A DNA stretch of 64,000 nucleotides from Intestinimonas sp. GTDB lineage: Bacteria > Bacillota > Clostridia > Oscillospirales > Oscillospiraceae. The notes beneath the pieces were generated by a model. It saw only the letters and a list, made by a program, of their open reading frames with translations, was not told where the DNA came from and did no database searches. The translations under genes were made by a program, and so were the position numbers. The stretch covers positions 41,626 through 105,625 of the forward strand of contig JALCSB010000011.1 in the NCBI GenBank assembly GCA_022653075.1, written 5' to 3'. Positions within the stretch are counted from its first letter, which is position 1; each line of letters begins with the position of its first letter. Positions 9,794 through 18,141 of the stretch are shown here, piece after piece.

Positions 9794-12163
9794 ATGGCAA
9801 AGGACCGTGAACAAAAAGATCAAATTAAGACCGACGCCACCACCGCCGTGGACAAGCCGTCGGAATTTTCGCTGGAGGATATTCTGGCGGAATTCGGCAG
9901 CGGGCACGCGGAGACCGGGCGCTCCGGAGAACAGGGGGACAGCGGCAGGCCCGACCTCCCCTTGCCGGAGGCTGAACATCATCCGGTACCGGGAAATATT
10001 GTGCCGTTTCCACGCAGCGAAACGGACGAATTAAACGGTGCCGAGCCCTTGCCCAACAGCGATGAGCCGGACGATGACGGGCCTCCGCCGGACGGCGATG
10101 AGCCGGACGATGACGGGCCTCCGCCGGACGGCGATGAGCCGGACGACGACGGGCCTCCGCCGGACGGCGATGAGCCGGACGACGACGGGCCCCCGTCTGA
10201 CGGCGATGAGCCGGACGACGACGGGCCCCCGTCTGATGGCAATGAGCCGGGCGATGACGGGCCCCCGCCTGACGGCGATGAGCCGGACAGCGGCGACAAG
10301 ATATTGCCCTTCTCCGAATATACCCCGGAGCAGAGCCCGCTGCAGGACGCCCTGGACCGGCTTCGGAAAAAGGCGGATGATTACGCCGAACAGATGTTTA
10401 CAGAGGAGGGCAAAGAGCACAAACCCAGGACCATGAGACTGGAGCGCCTGATCCCCGGCGTGGATGAGGAGGAAAAAGCACCGCCCAAGCCTAAAAAGGT
10501 CCGGCGAAAAACGTCACCCCCGCCCGATCTGTCCCCATCGGAGCTGACGGCACGTTATGCCAAAGGATTAGGGCTTCTGCGTCTTCGCTCGGTTCTGGTG
10601 CTGTTGCTGGCCCTGCCGCTTTTATATCTAGCGGTGGCGGAGCTGTCCCCGCTGTTTTTGCCCGGCATTCTGGCAAATTCCTTTTCCACACAGGTTTTGT
10701 GTTCGGCGGTGCTGCTGGGCGCCGCCATGCTGCTGGGCGTGGACGTGCTGCTGCGGGGCGTGTGGGATTTGTTTCTGCTTCGTCCCGGTGTCCACACCCT
10801 GTGTTCATTTGCCTGTGCAGCCACGCTGGCCGACGCACTGACTCAGTTCCGGCTGACTCCGGAACGTCACGTATTGCCGCTCTGTTGTGTCTGCGTGCTG
10901 TCCATCTTCTTCGCCCTGCGGGGCGAGTACATCGGTCGCCAGGGCCTGCGTCTGTCCTGCCGGACGGCGGCGTCCGCGGCGGAGCCGTACCTGGTTACCC
11001 TGGATGAAAATTGTTGGAATGGAAGGGATACCTACGCAAAGTGGTCCGGTCTCATCCACGGCTTCGGCAGCCAGATTCAGGAGGATGATCTGTCCCGCAA
11101 AGTCTGGAAACGGGCGGCACCTCTGCTGTTGCTGGCATGTTTCCTGCTTTCTCTGGTGGCCTCGGTGGGCCACCGTACGCCGGAGCATATGTTGTGGTGC
11201 CTGTCCGCCATGCTGACCGCCTGCACCTCGTTTTCCGGATTTTTGACTTTCGCACTGCCTTTCCGTACGCTGACCCGGAGGCTGGCCGCCTCCGGTGCGT
11301 CCCTTCCCGGCTGGTCCGCCGCAGAAAAGGCGGGCGGGGCGCTGCTGGTCAACGACACCGATCTGTTTCCCCCCGGCTCCGTCTCTATGAACGGTATTAA
11401 AGTATTCGGCGACTTTCCCGTGGAAAAAGTCGTCGGCGTTACCGCCACTCTGATTCGGGACTCCGGCAGCGGCCTCGATCAGCTATTCCACGACCTGCTG
11501 CGGACGCAGGGGGCCGTTTACCGTCGGGCCGCCGATGTAACACGGCACGAAGGCGGCGGTCTGTCCGGCGTCATCCGCGGAGAACAGATTCTGGTCGGCT
11601 CGGCCGCTTTTCTCTCTCTAATGGCAGTTCCGCTGCCTCCGGGGCTTAAGGTACATAATGCGGTGTTCTGCGCAATTGACAACCAACTGGCCGGGGTGTT
11701 CGCCCTCAACTACACCATGAATCTCCCCATACCGCCGGCCCTCTCCGCCCTGATCTCCGCTTCGGTGTCACCGGTGCTGGCCACCCGGGACTTTAATCTT
11801 ATTCCCGCTATGCTGCGGCAGAAGTTCAAACTACCTGTGGATAAAATGGCCTTTCCCGCCACCGACCGAAGGGCGGAGCTGTCCGACCCCAACCGGCCCC
11901 ATAGCGGGCGTATCGTCGCCGTGCTCTGCCGGGAAGGCTTAGTCCCCTTCGCCGAGGCCATCATCGGCGCCCGGCGGTTACGCGGGGCGGTCCGGCTGTC
12001 CACCGGCCTGTCCGTACTGGGCGCGCTGGTGGGGCTGCTGCTGTCCTTCTATCTCAGCTTTATCTCTGCCTGGATCTCCCTTGCGGCCATTCATCTGGCC
12101 TTCTTTCAGCTGGCCTGGCTGGTACCGGTCTGGCTCATCAGTGGTTGGGTAAACCGATACTAA
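9794..12163 (+). CDS. Large membrane protein resembling a catalytically dead P1B-type ATPase, with acidic repeat
   Basis: 789 residues, no named family recognised. The N-terminal 90 residues are polar. Residues 90-166 are tandem acidic 12-mers (DEPDDDGPPPDG type), followed by a charged linker to about 255. After 260 come several hydrophobic segments (about 264-285, 297-318, 335-350, 358-372, 440-458, 468-495) and two near the C-terminus. The order of the soluble part recalls heavy-metal P-type ATPases. A stretch after the last mid-protein TM (GWSAAEKAGG) leads to LVNDTDLFPPG, where DKTGT would be. Then come GGGLSGVIRGEQILVGSAAF (like the HMA N-domain), GVFALNYTMNL, and ATRDFN where TGDN would be. 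A GDGxND hinge is absent. It should therefore not be a transport ATPase. ATG at 9794 (AGGTGAT upstream) is preferred to GTG at 9782. Confidence 0.7.
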   Translation: MAKDREQKDQIKTDATTAVDKPSEFSLEDILAEFGSGHAETGRSGEQGDSGRPDLPLPEAEHHPVPGNIVPFPRSETDELNGAEPLPNSDEPDDDGPPPDGDEPDDDGPPPDGDEPDDDGPPPDGDEPDDDGPPSDGDEPDDDGPPSDGNEPGDDGPPPDGDEPDSGDKILPFSEYTPEQSPLQDALDRLRKKADDYAEQMFTEEGKEHKPRTMRLERLIPGVDEEEKAPPKPKKVRRKTSPPPDLSPSELTARYAKGLGLLRLRSVLVLLLALPLLYLAVAELSPLFLPGILANSFSTQVLCSAVLLGAAMLLGVDVLLRGVWDLFLLRPGVHTLCSFACAATLADALTQFRLTPERHVLPLCCVCVLSIFFALRGEYIGRQGLRLSCRTAASAAEPYLVTLDENCWNGRDTYAKWSGLIHGFGSQIQEDDLSRKVWKRAAPLLLLACFLLSLVASVGHRTPEHMLWCLSAMLTACTSFSGFLTFALPFRTLTRRLAASGASLPGWSAAEKAGGALLVNDTDLFPPGSVSMNGIKVFGDFPVEKVVGVTATLIRDSGSGLDQLFHDLLRTQGAVYRRAADVTRHEGGGLSGVIRGEQILVGSAAFLSLMAVPLPPGLKVHNAVFCAIDNQLAGVFALNYTMNLPIPPALSALISASVSPVLATRDFNLIPAMLRQKFKLPVDKMAFPATDRRAELSDPNRPHSGRIVAVLCREGLVPFAEAIIGARRLRGAVRLSTGLSVLGALVGLLLSFYLSFISAWISLAAIHLAFFQLAWLVPVWLISGWVNRY
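10061..10291 (+). repeat. 36-bp in-frame tandem repeat (six full copies plus a partial)
   Basis: Units start at 10061, 10097, 10133, 10169, 10205 and 10241; a 15-nt partial copy ends at 10291. Each codes for a 12-residue acidic Pro/Gly-rich unit (DEPDDDGPPPDG and variants). Copies differ by a few bases, with the last full copy the most diverged (NEPGDDGPPPDG). Confidence 0.95.
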
Positions 12164-12171
12164 TCTCCATA

Positions 12172-12213
12172 AAAATACCGGGGTACGGACCTAAATTCGT
12201 ACCCCGGTATTTT
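12172..12213. terminator. Bidirectional intrinsic terminator
   Basis: Perfect 16-bp stem (12172-12187 with 12198-12213) flanked by A- and T-runs. It lies 8 nt after the pseudo-ATPase stop on plus and about 60 nt after the last transporter gene on minus, so it can serve both convergent transcripts. Confidence 0.85.
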
Positions 12214-12274
12214 CTATATTCACCCGGCAAGCCGCGGAATGTTTCCACACTGCGGGAAGTTCTTGGGGAAACTT

Positions 12275-13261
12275 TTACCGTTCCTCCCGAAAATAGGCCA
12301 GCCCCAGCGACTCAGGCGGCTGGTTTTCCCGCTTTTTACGCAAACTGACCGCAATTAAGACCATCACCGTGGCAATGTAGGGAAAGATATCATAAATCTG
12401 CGCGGGAATGCCCAGCGGTACATAAAACCGCATGATGGACAGTGCACCAAATACGAGGCTGCCCAGCAGCGCCCGGGCGGGGCTCCAGGTGGCGAAGATA
12501 ACCAGCGCCACTGCGATCCAGCCTTTCCCGTTCATACAGTTATAAACCCAGACGCCGCCCACACCGCTGGCGGAATTCATCACCACATACAGTCCCCCCA
12601 AGCCGCAGATGCCGCCGCCCAGGCAGGTGGACAGGTATTTATATCGGGTTACATTGATGCCCGCGGCATCCGCGGTGGCGGGGCTTTCGCCCACGGCGTG
12701 GAGGTTGAGGCCGGCGCGGGTGCGAGAAAAGAACCAGGCCATGACGCCCGCTACCGCCAGTGCCAGGTAGACCATAAAATTATAGGAAAAAAGCAACTGG
12801 CCCACCACAGGCAGGTCACGCAGCACAGGTATACCGCTGTTAAAAACAGCCTTGGTCACGTCACCCACCGCCATATAGTGGCTGGCGGTGGAGTTGCCGA
12901 TGGCCTCACCGAAAAAATTACCAAAGCCTGTGCCGAAAATGGTCAGCGCCAGGCCGGTTACATTCTGGTTGGCCCGCAGAGTGATGGTGAGCACGCTGTA
13001 GATAAACGCACCGAAGGCCGCACATAAAAATGCGCACCCCATGGCGAGAAGGGCGGAGACTACGGCGGAAGGGTCTGCGGCGGACTGCTCATAGTAGAAG
13101 GAACCGGCCAGGCCGGCCACACCGCCCATGAACATCATACCTTCCACACCAAGGTTCAGATTACCGGATTTCTCTGTCAGGATCTCGCCCAGCACGCCGA
13201 ACAGTAACGGCGCACCCGCCAGGACCGCCGCCATCAGCATACCCATGAAGTTAATGCTCAT
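12275..13261 (-). CDS. BMP-type nucleoside ABC transporter, permease 2 (NupQ/YufQ-like)
   Basis: 328-residue polytopic inner-membrane permease of the branched-chain/sugar-type (BPD_transp_2) family, last gene of the nucleoside ABC operon. Many hydrophobic segments are visible, with GEILTEKSGNLNLGVEGMMF near the N-terminus, a hallmark of the second permease in BMP-linked importers. It would pair with the permease encoded just upstream to form the translocation path. Its start overlaps the end of that gene by 11 nt, indicating translational coupling. Transcript ends at the hairpin 12172-12213. Confidence 0.88.
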   Translation of the reverse strand: MSINFMGMLMAAVLAGAPLLFGVLGEILTEKSGNLNLGVEGMMFMGGVAGLAGSFYYEQSAADPSAVVSALLAMGCAFLCAAFGAFIYSVLTITLRANQNVTGLALTIFGTGFGNFFGEAIGNSTASHYMAVGDVTKAVFNSGIPVLRDLPVVGQLLFSYNFMVYLALAVAGVMAWFFSRTRAGLNLHAVGESPATADAAGINVTRYKYLSTCLGGGICGLGGLYVVMNSASGVGGVWVYNCMNGKGWIAVALVIFATWSPARALLGSLVFGALSIMRFYVPLGIPAQIYDIFPYIATVMVLIAVSLRKKRENQPPESLGLAYFREER

Positions 13262-14345
13262 GTCCGGATTCCCCTTTCCCTCGGATAATCACACGATAGC
13301 GGATAAAGAATTCACAGCCCAGCATGAAAAACAGGATAATGCCGGTGAGTACTTCCGCCGCGGAGGCCGGAATTTTAAAGCTGGTCTGAATGGTGTTCGA
13401 ACCCTTTTCCAAAATGGCCAGAAAAAAGGCAATAAACAGCATAATAATGGGGTTGAGGCCCGCCAGCCACGCCACGGTAATAGCGGTAAAGCCCGTGCCG
13501 CCGGCGGTGTTGGCATTCAAAGTGTAGTCCGCGCCGGCGGCCACCAGGAAGCCAGTAATACCGGAGATAGCGCCAGAGAGGAACATGGTTCGCATAATGA
13601 TATGCGGGACATTCATGCCCGCGTAGCGCGCCGTGCGCTCGCTTTCCCCCACCACGGCGATCTCATAGCCCTGCTTGGAGTACCGCAGGTAGACGAACAT
13701 AGCTACCATGAACACCAGTACGATGATCCAGCCCACATGGACCCCCAGCACTTTGGGTAGCCGGGCATTTTTCGCGAACATGGCGATAATGGGAAAACCG
13801 GTGCCTTTGGGGTCCTTCCACGGCCCGTTCTGGAGGTACTGCTCCATACCCAGAGCGATGTAATTAAGCATTAAGGTAAACAGGGTTTCATTGGTACCCC
13901 ATTTGGCCTTAAACGCCGCCGGGATCAGGCCCCATACGCCGCCTGCCACAGCGGCGGCCAGAAACATGGCCACCAGCAGGGCGGTTTGTGGCAGGTGGAC
14001 CTGATACAGGCCAAAATAGGTGGCAGCGATGGCACCAACCAGAATCTGTCCCTCCGCGCCGATGTTCCAGAATTTCATTTTGAAAGCCGGAGCGATCGCC
14101 ACGGCCGCACCCAGCAGGGGAACCGTCAGTTTGACGGTCTCCCTCAGTCCGGTATGGGTACCCAGCGCGCCCCGCGCCATGTCGGCATACACCGCCATGG
14201 GATTATGGCCCAGCGCCATAACGATCAGCCCGCCGGTGCACAGGGCCAGCAGAATGGCGGCAGCCCGGATCATCAGCGCCCTGCCTTTGGAAATATCTCC
14301 CCGCTTGGCGATACGGAAAAGCGGCTGCTTATGCTCCATGTCCAT
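13251..14345 (-). CDS. BMP-type nucleoside ABC transporter, permease 1 (NupP/YufP-like)
   Basis: 364-residue integral membrane permease of the same superfamily as its downstream neighbour. About ten hydrophobic segments; the IAPAFKMKFWNIGAEGQILV motif near residue 84 is typical of the first permease of these systems. The gene overlaps the ATPase gene upstream (17 nt) and the second permease downstream (11 nt). Two ATGs (14345 and 14339) follow an AAGGAAGGA sequence; the second has the better spacing, so the true N-terminus may be two residues shorter. Substrate is inferred as a purine nucleoside from the operon with xpt. Confidence 0.88.
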   Translation of the reverse strand: MDMEHKQPLFRIAKRGDISKGRALMIRAAAILLALCTGGLIVMALGHNPMAVYADMARGALGTHTGLRETVKLTVPLLGAAVAIAPAFKMKFWNIGAEGQILVGAIAATYFGLYQVHLPQTALLVAMFLAAAVAGGVWGLIPAAFKAKWGTNETLFTLMLNYIALGMEQYLQNGPWKDPKGTGFPIIAMFAKNARLPKVLGVHVGWIIVLVFMVAMFVYLRYSKQGYEIAVVGESERTARYAGMNVPHIIMRTMFLSGAISGITGFLVAAGADYTLNANTAGGTGFTAITVAWLAGLNPIIMLFIAFFLAILEKGSNTIQTSFKIPASAAEVLTGIILFFMLGCEFFIRYRVIIRGKGESGHEH

Positions 14346-15888
14346 TCCTTCCTTCCGCGTCTGTACGGGTCATCATCAGTCCAATCTGCTCCTTGGTGGC
14401 GGTACGGCCGTCCGCCACGCCGCTGACCTTTCCGCCGCAGAGAACCAGGATGCGGTCGCACAGCTCCAACAGTACGTCCAGATCCTCGCCCACATAGAGG
14501 ACGGCCACACCCCGCTGCTTCTGCTTGTTCAGCAGGTGATAAATAATGTAGGATGAGTTAATGTCCAGTCCACGTACTGGATAGGCGGCCATGAGGACAG
14601 AAGGTCCGGAGGCAATCTCCCGGCCCACCAGCACCTTCTGCACGTTGCCGCCCGACAGACGGCGCACCGGTGTACTGACATCCGGAGTTACAACCTCCAG
14701 CTCTCTGATAATGGTCTCCGCCAGTTCGCGGGGCGGCTTTCGATCGGCGAGAAAAGGGTGGCCCCGGCGGTAACTCCTGAGCATCATGTTGTCGGTCATA
14801 CCCATACCGGCCACCAGACCCATGCCCAGCCGGTCTTCGGGGACGAAGGCCAGCGAAATACCCAGTTGGCGGATGGCCATGGGGTCCCTTCCCACAAGCT
14901 CTATCCCCTCCGCACTTGCCGCAGTCCCGTCCTCTGACGGAAAGTAGCGGATATGACCGGTAACCGGCTGGAGACCGGCAACCGCCTCGCAGAGCTCCTT
15001 CTGACCGCTGCCGGCGATACCGGCCACGCCCAGAATTTCACCGCCCCGGGCGGTAAAGGACACGTGGTCCAATACGGTAACACCTTCGTCATTTACGCAT
15101 GTCAGGTCTTCTACCCGCAGACGGTCCACAGGTTCCTTCGGCTCCGGCCGATCGATGTTCAGGCTGACTGAACGGCCCACCATCATCTCGGTGAGCTTCA
15201 GAGGATCGGTCTGGTCGGTGTCCACCGTACCGATGTAGGCTCCTTTGCGCAGCACAGCCACCCGATCGGACACCTCCATGACCTCATGCAGCTTATGGGT
15301 GATGATGATAATGGCCTTACCGTCCGCCTTCATATTGCGCAGAACGGAAAAGAGTTTTTCCGTTTCCTGGGGCGTCAGTACGGCCGTAGGCTCGTCCAAA
15401 ATGAGAATATCGGCGCCCCGGTATAGGACCTTTACGATTTCCACCGTCTGCTTCTCTGATACGGCCATCTCGTAAATTTTCCGGTTTGGATCGATCTCAA
15501 AGCCGTATTTCCGGCTGATCCGGCTAATCTCGGTGGCGATGGCCTTCCGGTCCAGCGGGCCTTTTCCCGGCAGTCCCAGAATGATATTCTCTGCCGCAGT
15601 CAGCACATCCACCAGCTTAAAATGCTGGTGGATCATTCCGATCCCCAACTCGTAGGCGTCCCGGGGGGAGCGGATCGTTACCTCCTTCCCACCCACGAAA
15701 ATCTGGCCGCTGTCCGGAAAGTAAATGCCCGAGAGCATATTCATAAGCGTCGTTTTACCGCTTCCGTTCTCGCCCAGCAGGGATAAAATCTCCCCCCGAC
15801 GCACCGTGAGGCTAATCTTATCGTTGGCCACCACTTCACCAAACGTCTTGGTAATGTCCTTTAGTTCAATCGCATTGCTTGGTTCCAT
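14329..15888 (-). CDS. BMP-type nucleoside ABC transporter, ATP-binding protein (NupO/YufO-like)
   Basis: 519-residue double-ABC ATPase that energises uptake. The first nucleotide-binding domain is complete: Walker A GENGSGKTTL, a Q-loop in GMIHQHFKLVDV, Walker B LILDEPTAVLT. The second has a degenerate Walker A (GIAGSGQKEL) but keeps the signature LSGGNVQKVLVGREI, as is usual in sugar/nucleoside ABC proteins. The ATG at 15888 is chosen because AGAGGTGATT precedes it; the frame is open 40 codons further up but has no ribosome site. A 152-nt spacer separates it from the binding-protein gene. Confidence 0.93.
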   Translation of the reverse strand: MEPSNAIELKDITKTFGEVVANDKISLTVRRGEILSLLGENGSGKTTLMNMLSGIYFPDSGQIFVGGKEVTIRSPRDAYELGIGMIHQHFKLVDVLTAAENIILGLPGKGPLDRKAIATEISRISRKYGFEIDPNRKIYEMAVSEKQTVEIVKVLYRGADILILDEPTAVLTPQETEKLFSVLRNMKADGKAIIIITHKLHEVMEVSDRVAVLRKGAYIGTVDTDQTDPLKLTEMMVGRSVSLNIDRPEPKEPVDRLRVEDLTCVNDEGVTVLDHVSFTARGGEILGVAGIAGSGQKELCEAVAGLQPVTGHIRYFPSEDGTAASAEGIELVGRDPMAIRQLGISLAFVPEDRLGMGLVAGMGMTDNMMLRSYRRGHPFLADRKPPRELAETIIRELEVVTPDVSTPVRRLSGGNVQKVLVGREIASGPSVLMAAYPVRGLDINSSYIIYHLLNKQKQRGVAVLYVGEDLDVLLELCDRILVLCGGKVSGVADGRTATKEQIGLMMTRTDAEGRNGHGA

Positions 15889-16040
15889 GCAATCACCTCT
15901 CTCAGCCGTCGGCCGGCATATCGGTGCGTCCCGCAGCGCGGGGCGGACGGATACGGCGGCCGGCTCTGAAAATAAAATTGGCGGGGCCGCAGGGCGCGGC
16001 CCCGCCATGGGGACTTTTAGAATGAGTTCCGGGTGGGGGT

Positions 16041-17228
16041 TTACTGCACCACCGTAATCCCTGGAATAATATAGTCGAAGGAAGGTGCGGAAGCCTCTTC
16101 GCTCTCGTGGTAGTACTCGCCCTGCTTCAGGTCCAGAGCCTCGCCGTCGGCGTTGGTACCGGTAAGCGGACCGTCGAAGACGTGAATCTCACCGGAAATG
16201 ATCTTCGCCTTGGCGTCCTCGATGGCGTCAGCGGTACCGGGAGCCGCAATATCAGTGTTCAGGGGGGACAGGTAAACAGCGCCCTCCTTCAGGCCCTGGC
16301 ACCAGTCCTGAGCAATGGCGGCACCCTTGATCATGCAGCCCACAGCGTACTTATAATACACACCCCAGTCTACACGGGCCGACACCAAAGAGGCGTGGGG
16401 CGCGGCAGAGATCATGTCGGCGTTATAACCCACCTGGAATGCGCCGTTGGACTCGGCGGTGGTGGCGGGAGCCGTGGTGTCGGAGTGCTGGGAAATAACG
16501 CCGCAGCCGTCGTCAATCAGGGCCTGAGCCACCTGGGCCTCCAGCGTAGCGTCGCTCCACTCGTTGGTATACATGACCTCCATCGTCGCATCGGGATAGA
16601 CGCTCTTGGCGCCCAGATAAAAAGCGGTGTAGCCGGAGATGACCTCAGCAAAGGGTTTAGCGGCCACATAGCCCAGCTTGGTGTTGCCAATTTCCTTGGC
16701 TTTCAGGCCTGCTGCAATACCGGTCAGGTAGCGGGCCTGGAAGATGGAGGTGAAGTAGTTATGGGTGTTATCCTTGTCGTCAGAGGCGGAGATATAGCCG
16801 GTGGCGTGGCAGAACTGGACATTGGGATAATCGGCGGCCACCTCCACCATATAGGGTTCATGGCCAAAGCTGTTGCAGAAAATAATCTGGCAGCCGGCTT
16901 CCACCAGCTCACGCAGAGCGGTATCGCAGCCGGCGTCCTCATGGACGTTGGTCTTGTAGATGATCTGGTCATCCTTCAGGCCGTATTCCTCCTGCATCTC
17001 CTTGATACCGACCACATGGTTGTAGTTATAACCGTTGTCGTTTTCCTCGCCCACAAGAACGACTCCCACTTTGAGGTCGTCCTTGGAGACGCCGGCCGGG
17101 GATTCGCTGGCGGCGGGGGTGCTGGTGCTGGGGGAAGGGGTTGCAGAACCGGAGCCGCTGCCGCCGCAGGCGGCCAGACTCAGCATCATGGTGCCGGCCA
17201 GGAGCATGCCAAAAATACGCTTCTTCAT
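16041..17228 (-). CDS. BMP-family substrate-binding lipoprotein of a nucleoside ABC importer
   Basis: 395-residue extracytoplasmic lipoprotein. The signal peptide MKKRIFGMLLAGTMM ends in lipobox LAAC, so Cys becomes lipidated, followed by a Gly/Ser/Pro-rich linker to about residue 50. The mature part shows BMP/PnrA-type features such as VGVVLVGEENDNGYN and GYISASDDKDNTHN; proteins of this group bind purine nucleosides. Strong AAGGAGG upstream of the ATG. It sits between xpt and the ATPase gene in the same direction, matching the gene order binding protein, ATPase, permease, permease. Confidence 0.92.
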   Translation of the reverse strand: MKKRIFGMLLAGTMMLSLAACGGSGSGSATPSPSTSTPAASESPAGVSKDDLKVGVVLVGEENDNGYNYNHVVGIKEMQEEYGLKDDQIIYKTNVHEDAGCDTALRELVEAGCQIIFCNSFGHEPYMVEVAADYPNVQFCHATGYISASDDKDNTHNYFTSIFQARYLTGIAAGLKAKEIGNTKLGYVAAKPFAEVISGYTAFYLGAKSVYPDATMEVMYTNEWSDATLEAQVAQALIDDGCGVISQHSDTTAPATTAESNGAFQVGYNADMISAAPHASLVSARVDWGVYYKYAVGCMIKGAAIAQDWCQGLKEGAVYLSPLNTDIAAPGTADAIEDAKAKIISGEIHVFDGPLTGTNADGEALDLKQGEYYHESEEASAPSFDYIIPGITVVQ

Positions 17229-17304
17229 GATGATTTTTCCTCCTTCATTTTTGCAAGAATGACAGTTATGGTATCGGCCTCAGTCAGCCGCAGAACCAAC
17301 TGAA

Positions 17305-17877
17305 TCAACAGAATTCCACGCCGCGCTCCTCACTCATGCTCTTAATGCGGGCCAGGGACTCCACCCGGATGCCGCGGGAGCGGATCAGGTCTCCGCCGGG
17401 CTGAAATGCTTTTTCAATGGCAATGCCGGCTCCCACCACGGTGGCACCGGCATCCTCCACCAGTTTAATTAGACCCATAAGCGCGCTGCCGTTGGCCAGA
17501 AAGTCGTCGATAAGCAGCACCCGGTCCTCCCGGCGCAGGAATTCCTTGGAGACGATGATATCATAGACCTTGCCGTGCGTAAAAGATTCTACTTTAGATG
17601 TGTAGACCTCCCCGGCAATATTTTTAGTCTGGCTTTTTTTCGCAAAAATAACGGGAACATCAAAAAATTGCGCCGTAACACACGCAATTCCGATTCCCGA
17701 TGCCTCGATGGTCAAAATTTTCGTCACGCCGCAACCGCCGTATATTCTTTTGAACTCTTTCCCCATCTCTGCAAAAAGACGGACATCCATCTGGTGATTC
17801 AGAAAGCTGTCCACCTTGAGGACATCGTCGCCCCGGACCTTGCCGTCCCGGCGAATTCGCGCCTCCAGAAGCTCCAT
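17305..17877 (-). CDS. xpt: Xanthine phosphoribosyltransferase
   Basis: 190-residue cytosolic enzyme transferring phosphoribose from PRPP to xanthine (and possibly guanine) to give XMP. The PRPP-binding motif VLLIDDFLANGSAL is at about 129-142, and the length matches Bacillus Xpt (194). It is the first gene of the operon and is followed by the nucleoside importer, so import and salvage are linked. A promoter lies at 17914-17942 with a leader of only about 30 nt. I saw no purine-riboswitch core in the upstream sequence, so regulation must differ from that of Bacillus xpt. Confidence 0.93.
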   Translation of the reverse strand: MELLEARIRRDGKVRGDDVLKVDSFLNHQMDVRLFAEMGKEFKRIYGGCGVTKILTIEASGIGIACVTAQFFDVPVIFAKKSQTKNIAGEVYTSKVESFTHGKVYDIIVSKEFLRREDRVLLIDDFLANGSALMGLIKLVEDAGATVVGAGIAIEKAFQPGGDLIRSRGIRVESLARIKSMSEERGVEFC

Positions 17878-17913
17878 ATTCTCTCTCCCATTCTCCCTAA
17901 TCGAATACTATTC

Positions 17914-17942
17914 ATTCTACAGGAAAACACGGGCGCTTTCAA
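17914..17942 (-). promoter_or_regulatory. Promoter for the xpt-nucleoside transporter operon
   Basis: Minus strand TTGAAA (17942-17937), a 17-nt spacer and TAGAAT (17919-17914), about 37 nt before the xpt start codon. Confidence 0.6.
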
Positions 17943-18087
17943 TTAATCATATTTAACAAAAAGAGTGCGCGGTTTCTGTCTTTTTTAGCAATATAAACGG
18001 ACCGTTTTTCTGTTTTCCGGCGTATCCCTGTTTTTTTTACATTTTTTCTTCCAAGATATCTCGAAATTCGAATTTATTATTTTTCAA

Positions 18088-18116
18088 TTGTTTCTTGTGG
18101 TCTGGTCTGGTACAAT
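18088..18116 (+). promoter_or_regulatory. Possible promoter for the SLH/GH18-like gene
   Basis: TACAAT at 18111-18116 with TTGTTT 17 nt upstream (18088-18093). The -35 match is weak. It lies 26 nt before the GTG start, in a divergent intergenic region with xpt. Confidence 0.4.
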
Positions 18117-18141
18117 AGAGGATGAAAGTGAGGTTCTGTCC

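Noticed and set aside
10061-10291. Possible CRISPR array
   Set aside because: Units are contiguous 36-mers without spacers and are in frame within a gene.
10031-10420. Open frames antisense to the 36-bp repeat region
   Set aside because: The repeat is free of stops in several frames by its composition; only the plus frame continues into a membrane protein with a ribosome site.
16107-17303. 398-codon open frame antisense to the BMP lipoprotein, rich in Gly/Val
   Set aside because: Low-complexity reverse image of the lipoprotein gene; the minus frame has signal peptide and ribosome site.
17878-17940. Purine riboswitch upstream of xpt
   Set aside because: Leader is only about 30 nt after the promoter and lacks the conserved three-way-junction core.
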